This document shows, piece by piece, positions 7,086-14,667 of a stretch of DNA of 45,175 bases. The stretch is from a virus. The stretch is taken from IMG/VR virus record IMGVR_UViG_3300048015_000221, positions 1 to 45,175 of that record, one strand, 5' to 3'. Made by a program: the position numbers and the translations under genes. The notes beneath the pieces were generated by a model. The model did not search any database, had not been told where the DNA came from, and saw only the letters and a program-made list of their open reading frames with translations. Every line of letters starts with the position of its first letter. Position 1 is the stretch's first letter.

Positions 7086-8805
7086 CGATCGCATCAAGTT
7101 CGACCTTCAGCTCTTCGCGGAGAACGCGCGTCTTCTCAAGCCGGAGACGTTCGACGAACTCTCGCTCGTGTTCTCGCAGTACAAAGGCAGCACGTGGGCG
7201 CCGCGCAATCAAAGCTCGCGCGTCATCGCCATCAAAGGCAGCGCGAGCAACGATACCGAGAGCGCGAAGAAGCCCACGTTCCTCCAGCGCTTCGCGGAAG
7301 TTCTGACCAAGGGCTGGATGGTCAAAGACGATACGCCCGACAACATCGACCACGACGGCGACGGCGCGGAAGATTACGAGCAGATCGTGCGCCTGATGAT
7401 GTCAACGTATTACGACCTGCAGGCCGCGCTGAACATCAGCGGCGATACCGCGCGCAGCGCCGCGGTCGTCGCGTCGGTCGACACGTTCCTCGCGAACCTC
7501 GATGATGTGCGCGACGGCGGCGACGGCAACGTCATGAAGGCCGGTCGTAAGCACAGCGCCGCGACGATCGCGCGCCTCAAGAAAGTGCGGGCTGGCGTGG
7601 ACGGTCTCGGCGCCGAGCTCGACGAGCTGCTCGGCCTCGAGGATGACGAAGAGACCTCGAAAGCGGGCGAACTCGAGGACGACGCGGGCGAGGTCCTCGC
7701 ATCGGGCGAGACGCTCGAATCGCTCGAGACCGACGTCGAAGCGTTCACGGCCGAGGCGATTCCCGACGACGAGACGATCGACGGCGCCGCGATCGGCAAA
7801 GCGAATCAGGACATGGACGGCCCGTGGGCCGACCCCGGATACCAGAGCGATAAGCGCAAACGCTATCCGCTCAACAATGCGGCAAAGGTTCGCTCGGCGT
7901 TGCGCTACATCGGCGTTCAGAAGAACCGCGACAAGTACAGCACCGACGACCTCAAGAAAGTCGAGACGCGCATTCACGCGGCCGCCAAGAAATTCGGGAT
8001 CGACGTCGACAAAGCGAAATCGATGCCGGACCCCGGTGAGCGCGACGAGGCGTACTCAGCGCTGAAATCGTCGATCAACATGACCGCGAGCGAAATCGAG
8101 TCGTGGCTCGAAAAAGATGACTCGCGCATGGCCGGCACGGGCGTGGGTCACGCGAACGGCACGAAGCTCGTCGGCCTGCTTCGCAAAAAGAAAGGGGACT
8201 GGACGAGCGCGGACGTCGGTCTCGCGAAGAAAGTGAGCGCGTACATCGCGCGGCACAAAGGCGAAGGCCCGGCGATGGACGACAAGGGCAAGCTCACGCC
8301 GAGCGCGATCTCGCTGCGCAACTGGGGTTACGATCCGGTGAAGACCACGAAAGGTGCACCGATCGAAACGGCCGATTCTGCCGACGCCGACGCAGGCGAG
8401 GACGCGATCCTCAAAGCCGCCATCGCGCAAATCGGCGATCGCGTCAACAGCGCGATCACCGCAGCGATCGCATCGCTCGAGCCGAAGTTCACCGACGTCA
8501 CCAAAGCCGTCGCGGATCTCCGCGCCGATGCCGAGCGCATGCGTGGCGACTTTGATGCGCGGATCGGCGAGGTGACGACGCAAGCGACGAAGGCGAATGC
8601 CGCGCTCGCGGCCGTCGTGGGCGACGCCGCAAAGCCGACGACTTCGGGCGGCCTCGAATCGCTCCAAACCGACGGAACGTCGAAAGCGCACGCGGCGATC
8701 AGCCCGGAGCCGAAGGCAAAAGCTGCCCCAACTCCGCCACCCGGTCTCAGCCCGCTCGCCGGCGCAATCCACGCGCAACGCGTGGCCGCACGAAACGGAC
8801 AATAG
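7078..8805 (+). CDS. Multidomain scaffold-like protein (DUF6582-like, DUF3140-like)
   Basis: The 575-residue protein starts at GTG 7078 inside the protease end. Residues 8-15 read KFDLQLFA, a sequence typical of the N-terminus of phage scaffold or capsid proteins. An acidic helical region (about 180-240) follows. Residues about 255-310 (KRKRYPLNN, HAAAKKFGI) resemble DUF6582, and 335-420 (IESWL, GTGVGHANG, LRKKKGDWT, NWGYDP) resemble DUF3140. The last 150 residues are coiled-coil-like and then Pro/Ala-rich. Position before the capsid and the coiled C-terminus suggest scaffolding; the two embedded domains are unusual there. Domain names are from memory. Confidence 0.72.
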   Translation: MRNDRIKFDLQLFAENARLLKPETFDELSLVFSQYKGSTWAPRNQSSRVIAIKGSASNDTESAKKPTFLQRFAEVLTKGWMVKDDTPDNIDHDGDGAEDYEQIVRLMMSTYYDLQAALNISGDTARSAAVVASVDTFLANLDDVRDGGDGNVMKAGRKHSAATIARLKKVRAGVDGLGAELDELLGLEDDEETSKAGELEDDAGEVLASGETLESLETDVEAFTAEAIPDDETIDGAAIGKANQDMDGPWADPGYQSDKRKRYPLNNAAKVRSALRYIGVQKNRDKYSTDDLKKVETRIHAAAKKFGIDVDKAKSMPDPGERDEAYSALKSSINMTASEIESWLEKDDSRMAGTGVGHANGTKLVGLLRKKKGDWTSADVGLAKKVSAYIARHKGEGPAMDDKGKLTPSAISLRNWGYDPVKTTKGAPIETADSADADAGEDAILKAAIAQIGDRVNSAITAAIASLEPKFTDVTKAVADLRADAERMRGDFDARIGEVTTQATKANAALAAVVGDAAKPTTSGGLESLQTDGTSKAHAAISPEPKAKAAPTPPPGLSPLAGAIHAQRVAARNGQ

Positions 8806-8886
8806 TTCAGCCATAACGCGCGAACGCGCGACGCGCTGAATCCATCAACACCGACAGACTCGACTCCGACACTACATCACTTCCAA

Positions 8887-8920
8887 GGACTCCCGTATTA
8901 CGGCGAGTCCTCTTTCTTTT
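8887..8920 (+). terminator. Hairpin plus T-tract between scaffold and capsid
   Basis: GGACTC (8887-8892) pairs with GAGTCC (8905-8910), with an inner CCGT/ACGG stem, a three-base loop and one bulged C, followed by TCTTTCTTTT. This has the form of a Rho-independent terminator. It sits directly upstream of the capsid gene's ribosome-binding site (GAGGGGG), so it may also act as a 5' stabilising hairpin on a processed capsid message. Confidence 0.72.
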
Positions 8921-8937
8921 GAGGGGGACTTCCCAAA

Positions 8938-9981
8938 GTGGAGTTCATCAGCAAAGCAGTCTTCGACTCGGTCGCGGGCTCGCCGTTCGCCGTTCAAGAT
9001 CTGTCCCGCGTCATCACGCTGCAAGATGGCGAACCTCGGCCGATCACCTCGATGGCCGATCAAGTGCCGGCCATCAACGAGATCCATCAGTGGCGCGAGC
9101 AAGGGCTCTACGCCGCCGGAACCGGCCAGGAATCGTATCTCGAAGGCGCGCTCCCGAACACCGCGATCAAGGCCGCGGTCTCGTCGCAAAACACGACTTG
9201 CCGTACGGGCGTCACCGCGCAGGTCACGGACGAAATGATGGCCGTGTGGCGCGGCGGCGGGCGCTGGATGCTCGACGACGCAGAAACGACGCGTCTTCTT
9301 CAGGAAGCACTCGACTTCGAAGTCGCGCTCGCGACCGAACTCGTCCTCAACGGCATGGAATACATGCACGCCGCGGGCGATGCGACCAACCCGCAAGGCG
9401 TCGGCGTGTTCCCGGGCGGTCAGACCGACGGGCTTCTGCAGTGGCTGATCGCGGCGGGCAGCGTCACGTACGCGGGTGGCGCATCGTCGACGCCGACCGC
9501 GGCGCTCACGGAGCAGATGATCAAGAACGCCGCGCGCTCGATCGCGCGACGCTATCCCCGCATTCAGCCCGACACGATGCTCGTGAGCGCGAGCATCCGC
9601 GAGGACATCAACTCGTATGTCGGCTCGGGCGCTGCGCGTCCGATCACGCAGGTGGTGCGCCAAGGCGCGGACGGTACGGCGGAGTTGGTCGGCGGCAGCA
9701 ACGTGTCGTTCTACAACACCGGCTACTCGATCGTGAAAATCGAGACCGAGCCGTATTACTCGATCATCCGCAACGCCAACATCCCGGGCGGCGCCGACGC
9801 GATCGTGCTCTACAATAAGAAAATGGTGAAGCACGCGCAGCTGCTTCCGTTGCGCACGACCGCGCTCGCGAAGACGGACACCAGCATCAAGCAGATGGTG
9901 ACGTGCACCTACGCGCAAGAGCACCGCAACGCGCTTCACGCGCAGGCGCTGCTCGGCGTCCAGTCGGCGTTCGCCGGATAA
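8938..9981 (+). CDS. Major capsid protein
   Basis: The 347-residue protein starts at GTG 8938 with a strong GAGGGGG site and no long delta-domain. Its composition and pattern (an N-terminal arm, EGALP, an extended loop, a Gly-rich P-domain, YYSIIRN near 280) fit the HK97 fold, probably the SU10/DUF5309-type group. It follows protease and scaffold and precedes the neck genes. Family subtype is inferred; its role as major capsid protein is well supported by position, size and its own strong translation signal. Confidence 0.82.
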   Translation: MEFISKAVFDSVAGSPFAVQDLSRVITLQDGEPRPITSMADQVPAINEIHQWREQGLYAAGTGQESYLEGALPNTAIKAAVSSQNTTCRTGVTAQVTDEMMAVWRGGGRWMLDDAETTRLLQEALDFEVALATELVLNGMEYMHAAGDATNPQGVGVFPGGQTDGLLQWLIAAGSVTYAGGASSTPTAALTEQMIKNAARSIARRYPRIQPDTMLVSASIREDINSYVGSGAARPITQVVRQGADGTAELVGGSNVSFYNTGYSIVKIETEPYYSIIRNANIPGGADAIVLYNKKMVKHAQLLPLRTTALAKTDTSIKQMVTCTYAQEHRNALHAQALLGVQSAFAG

Positions 9982-9991
9982 CCGGTAGCCG

Positions 9992-11080
9992 ATGACGACG
10001 GCAGTCCGTCGAGCGCGTCGTGCAAGTTCGCTGCGAAGCGATGAGACTCAACCGCCCATCGCTCAGCGCGCGCTCGACCGTCTCGATTTCCTCGCTCCGT
10101 CGATCGGCGAGGCGGACGGCTATGGCCGATCCGCCCAAGAGATGATCTGCACGCTCGAGGCGATGGGCGTCCGCGTGCGGCTCGTCGGCGCGATTCGACG
10201 CTGCGGCGTCGTCGCGCCCGAGATCGAGGCGCTCTTCGAAACACGCCGTTTTCAACCGGAAGCGGACGCGATCGTGTTTTACTCGCAGCCGACGTCGTGG
10301 CTGCGCGGAGTCGGCCGCAAGAGCATCGGCTTCAGCATGTTCGAAGCCGATACGCCGCCATCGGCATGGCGCGGCGGTGTGACGCTCGTCGACGAAGTTT
10401 GGGTGCCGAGCACGTTCCTCGAGCCGATCTTCGCCAAGGAGAGCGGCAAACCGACGTACGTGATTCCGCTCGCGGTCGACGGCGAGCAATTCGCCTACCG
10501 CCGCCGCGAGCGCGGTGAGCGGCTGCGCTTTCTTCACTTCGCAGCCGAAGGCGGCGACGAGCGCAAGGGCGCGCGTCTCGCGATCGACGCGTTCCAGGAC
10601 GCGTTTCCCGATCGCGACGACGTCGAACTCGTGTTGCGTTCGCAGTACGCCATCAGTGCGAGCGACGGCACGCGCGACGCGCGTATCACGCAGATCGGCG
10701 GACGCCTCTCTGCGAGCGAATTGCTCGACGAGTTATACGCGGCCGACGCGCTCCTCTATCCCTCGCAGGGCGAAGGCTTCGGCCTGATCCCGCTCGAGGC
10801 GATGTGCACGGGCCTGCCGGCGATCTACGGCGCGCACAGCGGCATGGCCGACTTCGCGCACCTCGGCCTCGCCGTCGGCTCGAATACCATTCCCGCACCG
10901 CTGCGCTACGGCGGATCGTGGTGGCGTCCCGATCACGATCAACTCGTCGAACGTCTTCGCTCGCTCGACACCGACTACGACGCGATCATGGATCGCGCAG
11001 CCAACGACGCGGAAACGATTCGCAGCGAGTGGTCGTGGACGCGCACCGCTCGAGCGATGCTCGACCGCTTGAACTCATAG
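9992..11080 (+). CDS. GT4-type glycosyltransferase in the head operon
   Basis: The 362-residue protein is a GT-B-fold glycosyltransferase. The first half has a Gly-rich opening (APSIGEADGYG, then a helix leading to MGVRVRLVG), followed by EVWVPSTF and VIPLAVD, as in GT4 enzymes. The second half has LRFLHFAA, then LLYPSQGEGFGLIPLEAM, the retaining-GT E-x7-E nucleotide-sugar motif, then GLPAI. The donor sugar cannot be read from the sequence. It starts ten bases after the capsid gene and precedes the connector genes, so it is likely made with the virion proteins and may glycosylate one of them. Confidence 0.88.
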   Translation: MTTAVRRARRASSLRSDETQPPIAQRALDRLDFLAPSIGEADGYGRSAQEMICTLEAMGVRVRLVGAIRRCGVVAPEIEALFETRRFQPEADAIVFYSQPTSWLRGVGRKSIGFSMFEADTPPSAWRGGVTLVDEVWVPSTFLEPIFAKESGKPTYVIPLAVDGEQFAYRRRERGERLRFLHFAAEGGDERKGARLAIDAFQDAFPDRDDVELVLRSQYAISASDGTRDARITQIGGRLSASELLDELYAADALLYPSQGEGFGLIPLEAMCTGLPAIYGAHSGMADFAHLGLAVGSNTIPAPLRYGGSWWRPDHDQLVERLRSLDTDYDAIMDRAANDAETIRSEWSWTRTARAMLDRLNS

Positions 11081-11111
11081 CACGTTCGACTTACGCTTTC
11101 CGGGAGTCATC

Positions 11112-11498
11112 ATGATTTTCCACGTCAGAGCCGCGATCGACCACGAGAGCGGATCGTACAAGGCCGGCGACCAGATCACGCACGAGCAATATCGCGCGCT
11201 TCTCGGAACGCCGCATCAGTTCAACGTGCTCGAGCTCCCCGACGACGCGGCGGCCCGCCTAGCGATGCGCGACGCGACGCCGAACAAGCCGGTCGGTTCG
11301 GTGCCGTATTCAGAAAGCGTCGTCAACGTCGCGCCCGAAGCCGCGAACGTTCCGCCTCCGCCGTATCACGGAGGACTCGAGGCGGTCGGCACGATCACCA
11401 ATCCCAGCCCGGAAGAGCGCGCTCTGGATCTCGGGGTCAATACCGCGCCCGCGATCGCGCCCGCCGAACCGGTCGTCGAATCGCACCCCACCGAATAA
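11112..11498 (+). CDS. Hypothetical protein with Pro/Ala-rich tail
   Basis: The 128-residue protein begins with a small folded segment (MIFHVRAAIDHESGSYKAGD, then QITHEQYRALLG) resembling a short phage structural or accessory domain. From about residue 60 it is Pro/Ala/Glu-rich and probably disordered. CGGGAG precedes ATG 11112. A similar N-domain plus Pro-rich tail recurs in the protein at 14367-14666, which suggests the two are related minor virion components. Function unknown. Confidence 0.65.
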   Translation: MIFHVRAAIDHESGSYKAGDQITHEQYRALLGTPHQFNVLELPDDAAARLAMRDATPNKPVGSVPYSESVVNVAPEAANVPPPPYHGGLEAVGTITNPSPEERALDLGVNTAPAIAPAEPVVESHPTE

Positions 11499-11513
11499 CG
11501 TGCGGCGCGCGCG

Positions 11514-11720
11514 ATGGTCGGAAGAGTGGCGACGCCGCTTCGCCCCGCGCGCGATGAAAGGCCCGCTTCGCGGCGAGGATCGTCGACGCGTCGGAAGCCT
11601 ACGGAAACGTCACGGCGTCGCCGTACGATTCTGGACGCACACTTCGGCTGCGGCGGTCGTGCGCCGATCGAGCCTGGGCAAAATCTTCGTGAACTGACGG
11701 CGGAGGCGAGCTTCACATGA
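11514..11720 (+). CDS. Small basic hypothetical protein (68 aa)
   Basis: ATG 11514 opens a frame whose TGA overlaps the ATG of the next gene (ATGA), which favours it over a competing frame starting at GTG 11500. The N-terminal half is Arg-rich; the C-terminal half (ILDAHFGCGGRAPIEPGQ) looks folded. Both frames have similar third-base GC, so the choice is uncertain. No family recognised. Confidence 0.42.
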   Translation: MVGRVATPLRPARDERPASRRGSSTRRKPTETSRRRRTILDAHFGCGGRAPIEPGQNLRELTAEASFT

Positions 11721-12715
11721 TCCTCGCCTCACCGCCGTCCTACGTGCTCGCGGCGAACTTTCGCTCGAGCGCGATCGGAATCGTCGCGTCGCTGCTTCCA
11801 CCCGACGACGCAACGCTGCAGAATCTGTTGAACGCTGCCACCGCGCGCGTAAACGGCATCCTGAGGCGCCAGATGCTCGCGCGCGAAGAGACGCGGTACT
11901 ACGAAGGCGACGGCTCGCAGTATCTCGCGCTCGATCAAACGCCACTCATCTACATCCGACAAATCGCTTTCGCGCAGCCCGGCCTCGGCGGCCTGATCAT
12001 CCCGACGCAGAACATCCTCGTCGATTACGCAAACGGGCAGCTAATCACTTACACGCCGCTGCTGTTGCAGGGCGCGGGATTCGTCGCGCATTTCCCGCGC
12101 GGCGTGCAGCTCGCGGTCCGGGTCGCATGGGGCTACGGGTATCCGATCCCGCCGCCGCCCTACACGGCGCTCGACACCCAGCCGACGAACGCTTTGAGCC
12201 TGGCGCCCGGTCAGTATCAAGTCGCGGTAACATCTGCGACGTTCTGGGGCGAATCGACGGCGACGCCACAACTTGTCACGACCGCGCAAGGCGCGATCAA
12301 CGTGACGGTGACACCCGTCATGGGCGCGGAGCGGTATCGGATCTATGCGGGCGCCGCGGGCGTCGCTGCGAGCGAACTCACGCTCGTCGGCGAGATCCCG
12401 GCAACCTCGTTCCAATCGCAGCAACTCTCGCTGGCCGTTTCGCAAATCGCGACACCAGCGGATATGTTTCCCGAGACGCTCCCGCAGACTGATACGACCG
12501 CGCAGGCGATTCCCGAGGCGATCGTCGAGGCGACAAATCTGATCACGAGCGATCTTTTGCTCGAGGCGAACAATCCAGCGAACGCGGGGCTGATCAAAGA
12601 CAACCTCTCGCAGTTCGAAACGACGACGTCGCCGTCCGCGCGCTCGATCGCGTCGCCCAATTGGATGCGCGCCGCCGCATTGCTCGAGCCGTACTCGTAC
12701 CGCGACATCTTGTAG
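11717..12715 (+). CDS. Head-tail connector protein with Ig/FN3-like insert
   Basis: The N-terminal 110 residues are helical (LLPPDDATLQNLLNAATARV, then RRYY-like strand LAREETRYYEG) and match the general pattern of HK97 gp6-like/SPP1 gp15-like head-tail connectors. Residues about 165-235 form a beta-rich insert (YQVAVTSA, then GAERYRIYAG, then LVGEIPATSF) of the Ig/FN3-like type often found in virion proteins. A helical C-terminus follows. It would attach beneath the portal. The family level is inferred from position and fold pattern. Confidence 0.65.
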   Translation: MILASPPSYVLAANFRSSAIGIVASLLPPDDATLQNLLNAATARVNGILRRQMLAREETRYYEGDGSQYLALDQTPLIYIRQIAFAQPGLGGLIIPTQNILVDYANGQLITYTPLLLQGAGFVAHFPRGVQLAVRVAWGYGYPIPPPPYTALDTQPTNALSLAPGQYQVAVTSATFWGESTATPQLVTTAQGAINVTVTPVMGAERYRIYAGAAGVAASELTLVGEIPATSFQSQQLSLAVSQIATPADMFPETLPQTDTTAQAIPEAIVEATNLITSDLLLEANNPANAGLIKDNLSQFETTTSPSARSIASPNWMRAAALLEPYSYRDIL

Positions 12716-12727
12716 CGAGGAACGCCC

Positions 12728-13489
12728 GTGTCTCAGTCATCCGGCGTCGCGCTCATCCAAGCCGGGCGTTCCCTGATCGCGAATCTCTTCGGCGGGACGT
12801 ATGAGGTCTTTCGCCCGAGCGCAAGCCTGGTGATGCCGGGCATCCTGAGCAGTTTCCCGTCGATCACGAACTACCGGCTCAAGCCCGACCACACGACGAT
12901 GAAGACGTTGATCGAGACGAATACGTACGAGCTGGTCGCGTTCGAAGGGAAGTGCGACGGCACGGTACTGCAGCTCGGCGACATCATCGTCGGAACCGAC
13001 GGAACGTTCTGCCTCGCGCAGGCGCGCCCGATGGAAGCGAATCTGCTGATGCGCGTCGAGCGTGTTGCGGCGATCGCGCTGCCATTCGAAGCCGCAAGCT
13101 CGCAGCTCGCAAGCGAGGCGGAGACCGCGCCCACCGTGCTCGTCACTGCGTACGGAAGTGAATCGAGCGCAAGCGACTTGCCGATCATGATCGCATCCGG
13201 AAAGTACGTGGTCGGCGCTCTGGGCGCGACGCCCGCGCAGATCCCCGTCGGTCTTCAGCCGCTCCGGAATCATGATGCGAACAACATGGACTCGACCACT
13301 GCCGACGCATTCGCGGCTCCGGACAGTCTCGCGCTCATGTATATTCCGCCGCTCGGAGTTGCGATCGCGATCAATTCAGTCGTCACGATCGCGAGCGGCG
13401 ATCAGTTCCGTGTGATCAACACGAACGAGATGCTCGCCGGATTCGTTGGCACGGTCGCGATCGCGTCGCGCGTGCAGACATACCGATGA
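12728..13489 (+). CDS. Putative neck/head-closure protein
   Basis: The 253-residue protein starts at GTG 12728 with GAGGAACG upstream. It is mostly beta: TYEVFRPSA, then VLQLGDIIVGTDGTFCLAQARP, then LLMRVERVAAIALPFEA, a strand-rich pattern seen in head-closure or adaptor proteins of myoviruses. The C-terminal half is also beta-rich with no membrane segment. It lies between the connector and the presumed tail-terminator gene. No specific family recognised; the role is inferred from order. Confidence 0.55.
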   Translation: MSQSSGVALIQAGRSLIANLFGGTYEVFRPSASLVMPGILSSFPSITNYRLKPDHTTMKTLIETNTYELVAFEGKCDGTVLQLGDIIVGTDGTFCLAQARPMEANLLMRVERVAAIALPFEAASSQLASEAETAPTVLVTAYGSESSASDLPIMIASGKYVVGALGATPAQIPVGLQPLRNHDANNMDSTTADAFAAPDSLALMYIPPLGVAIAINSVVTIASGDQFRVINTNEMLAGFVGTVAIASRVQTYR

Positions 13490-14325
13490 GCCTTCAGCCG
13501 CCGTCGCCGGTCGTTACCGCACGTGGCTCGTTCGTGCTCGAAAAATTCGCGCAGCAGATCACTTCTGCGCTAGCGACCGTGCCGGGCGGTGTCGTACAGA
13601 TCGGCTGGCCCGATCCCGAAGACGTTCGCACGAATGTCGTCGGCAAGAAGTTCCTCGTCGCGATCTACCCACAGATGTCGCGTCGCGTGCCGAATCGCGC
13701 GGCGATCAACCGCATCCGTACGCAGTATCCCGTCATCCCTCTGAGCGTTGCGCGCGACCCGACGTCCGGCGCGTTCGTGTTCGCCGGATCGGTTGTCGCT
13801 GGTCTCAACGTCGCCGTCTCGTTTCGAGCGGCGCCGTGGGCCGTGGTATACACGACGATTTCAGCCGACACGCTTGAGACGATCCCCGCGGCGCTCGCGG
13901 CGATGATCACGAGCGCCGCGATAAGCGCATCGGCGTCGGGTGCGTCGTTAAACGTCTCCGGCCCGATCTCGTCGGTCGTCATCGGCGGCACGGGTGCGCA
14001 GATCCGCGAGGTTGACCGGATCGAGCGCCGCGTGCTCGTCTCGGTTTGGGCAGCACCACCGCCGCCCGCCCAAACGACTCCGACAGTGCGCGATCTCGTG
14101 ACCGACGCGATTATGGAAAACGTCGGCACCACGTTCTCGCAAATGTTTGATCTGACCGACGGCTCGAGCGCGCGCGTTCGCCTGTTCAGTCAGACGTCGA
14201 TCGACCAATCCCAATCCGACGTAAGCCTGCTTGAATCGCGGATCATCTATCTGCTCGAGTACGGAGTACTCCAAAGCACGCCGGCGGCGCAAGTCGTCGC
14301 GATGGTCCCGACGCTGACCGCTTAA
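13486..14325 (+). CDS. Putative tail terminator/neck protein
   Basis: The 279-residue protein starts at an ATG overlapping the previous stop (ATGA). A first domain (LEKFAQQITSAL, WPDPEDVRTNVVGKKFLVAIYP) and a later DRIERRVLVSVW motif, with C-terminal RLFSQTSIDQSQSDVSLLESRIIYLLEY (seen in part: ESRIIYLLEYGV), resemble the alpha/beta layout of neck proteins that cap the sheath and tube. It ends just before the small ORF preceding the sheath. The assignment is by position and secondary-structure pattern. Confidence 0.55.
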   Translation: MSLQPPSPVVTARGSFVLEKFAQQITSALATVPGGVVQIGWPDPEDVRTNVVGKKFLVAIYPQMSRRVPNRAAINRIRTQYPVIPLSVARDPTSGAFVFAGSVVAGLNVAVSFRAAPWAVVYTTISADTLETIPAALAAMITSAAISASASGASLNVSGPISSVVIGGTGAQIREVDRIERRVLVSVWAAPPPPAQTTPTVRDLVTDAIMENVGTTFSQMFDLTDGSSARVRLFSQTSIDQSQSDVSLLESRIIYLLEYGVLQSTPAAQVVAMVPTLTA

Positions 14326-14366
14326 TTTCGCCCTGCCCTCGGTTCTCTCGGAGGAACGCTGGAACG

Positions 14367-14666
14367 ATGTACCACTACATGGTGCGGCCGCGCTCGCACA
14401 TCACCATTCCGGCGATCGGCGACACTCAGGCAACCGTGCGCGAGGGCGGCTACGTGCTCACCGACGTCGAGTACGAAGCGGTCAAAGACGACCCGTCTGC
14501 GACGCAGTTGATTCGCGTGGCCGAAGGCGCGTACGACGCGCCTAAGCCCGATGCGGTCGCGCAAGCCGAGCCGCCGCGGAAGCCGCCCGTCGCGACGCTC
14601 AGTTCGCCCGGCCCGACGTCGGCGCCGCAGGCTGCGGACACGATCAAACCCGAGGAGGCGAAGTAG
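14367..14666 (+). CDS. Small protein before the tail sheath
   Basis: GGAGGA upstream supports ATG 14367. The first 55 residues form a compact domain (YHYMVRPRSHITIPAIGD, VREGGYVLTDVEYEAV) and the rest is Pro/Ala-rich. Myophages often carry a short protein of this kind just upstream of the sheath (for example small neck or sheath-associated proteins), and this one shares its domain-plus-Pro-rich tail design with the protein at 11112-11498. Function not known. Confidence 0.6.
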   Translation: MYHYMVRPRSHITIPAIGDTQATVREGGYVLTDVEYEAVKDDPSATQLIRVAEGAYDAPKPDAVAQAEPPRKPPVATLSSPGPTSAPQAADTIKPEEAK

Positions 14667-14667
14667 C

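Noticed and set aside
14551-14667. Extended N-terminus of the sheath ORF
   Set aside because: ATG 14668 has GAGGAGG upstream and a typical sheath N-terminus; the extension is an Arg/Ser-rich shadow.
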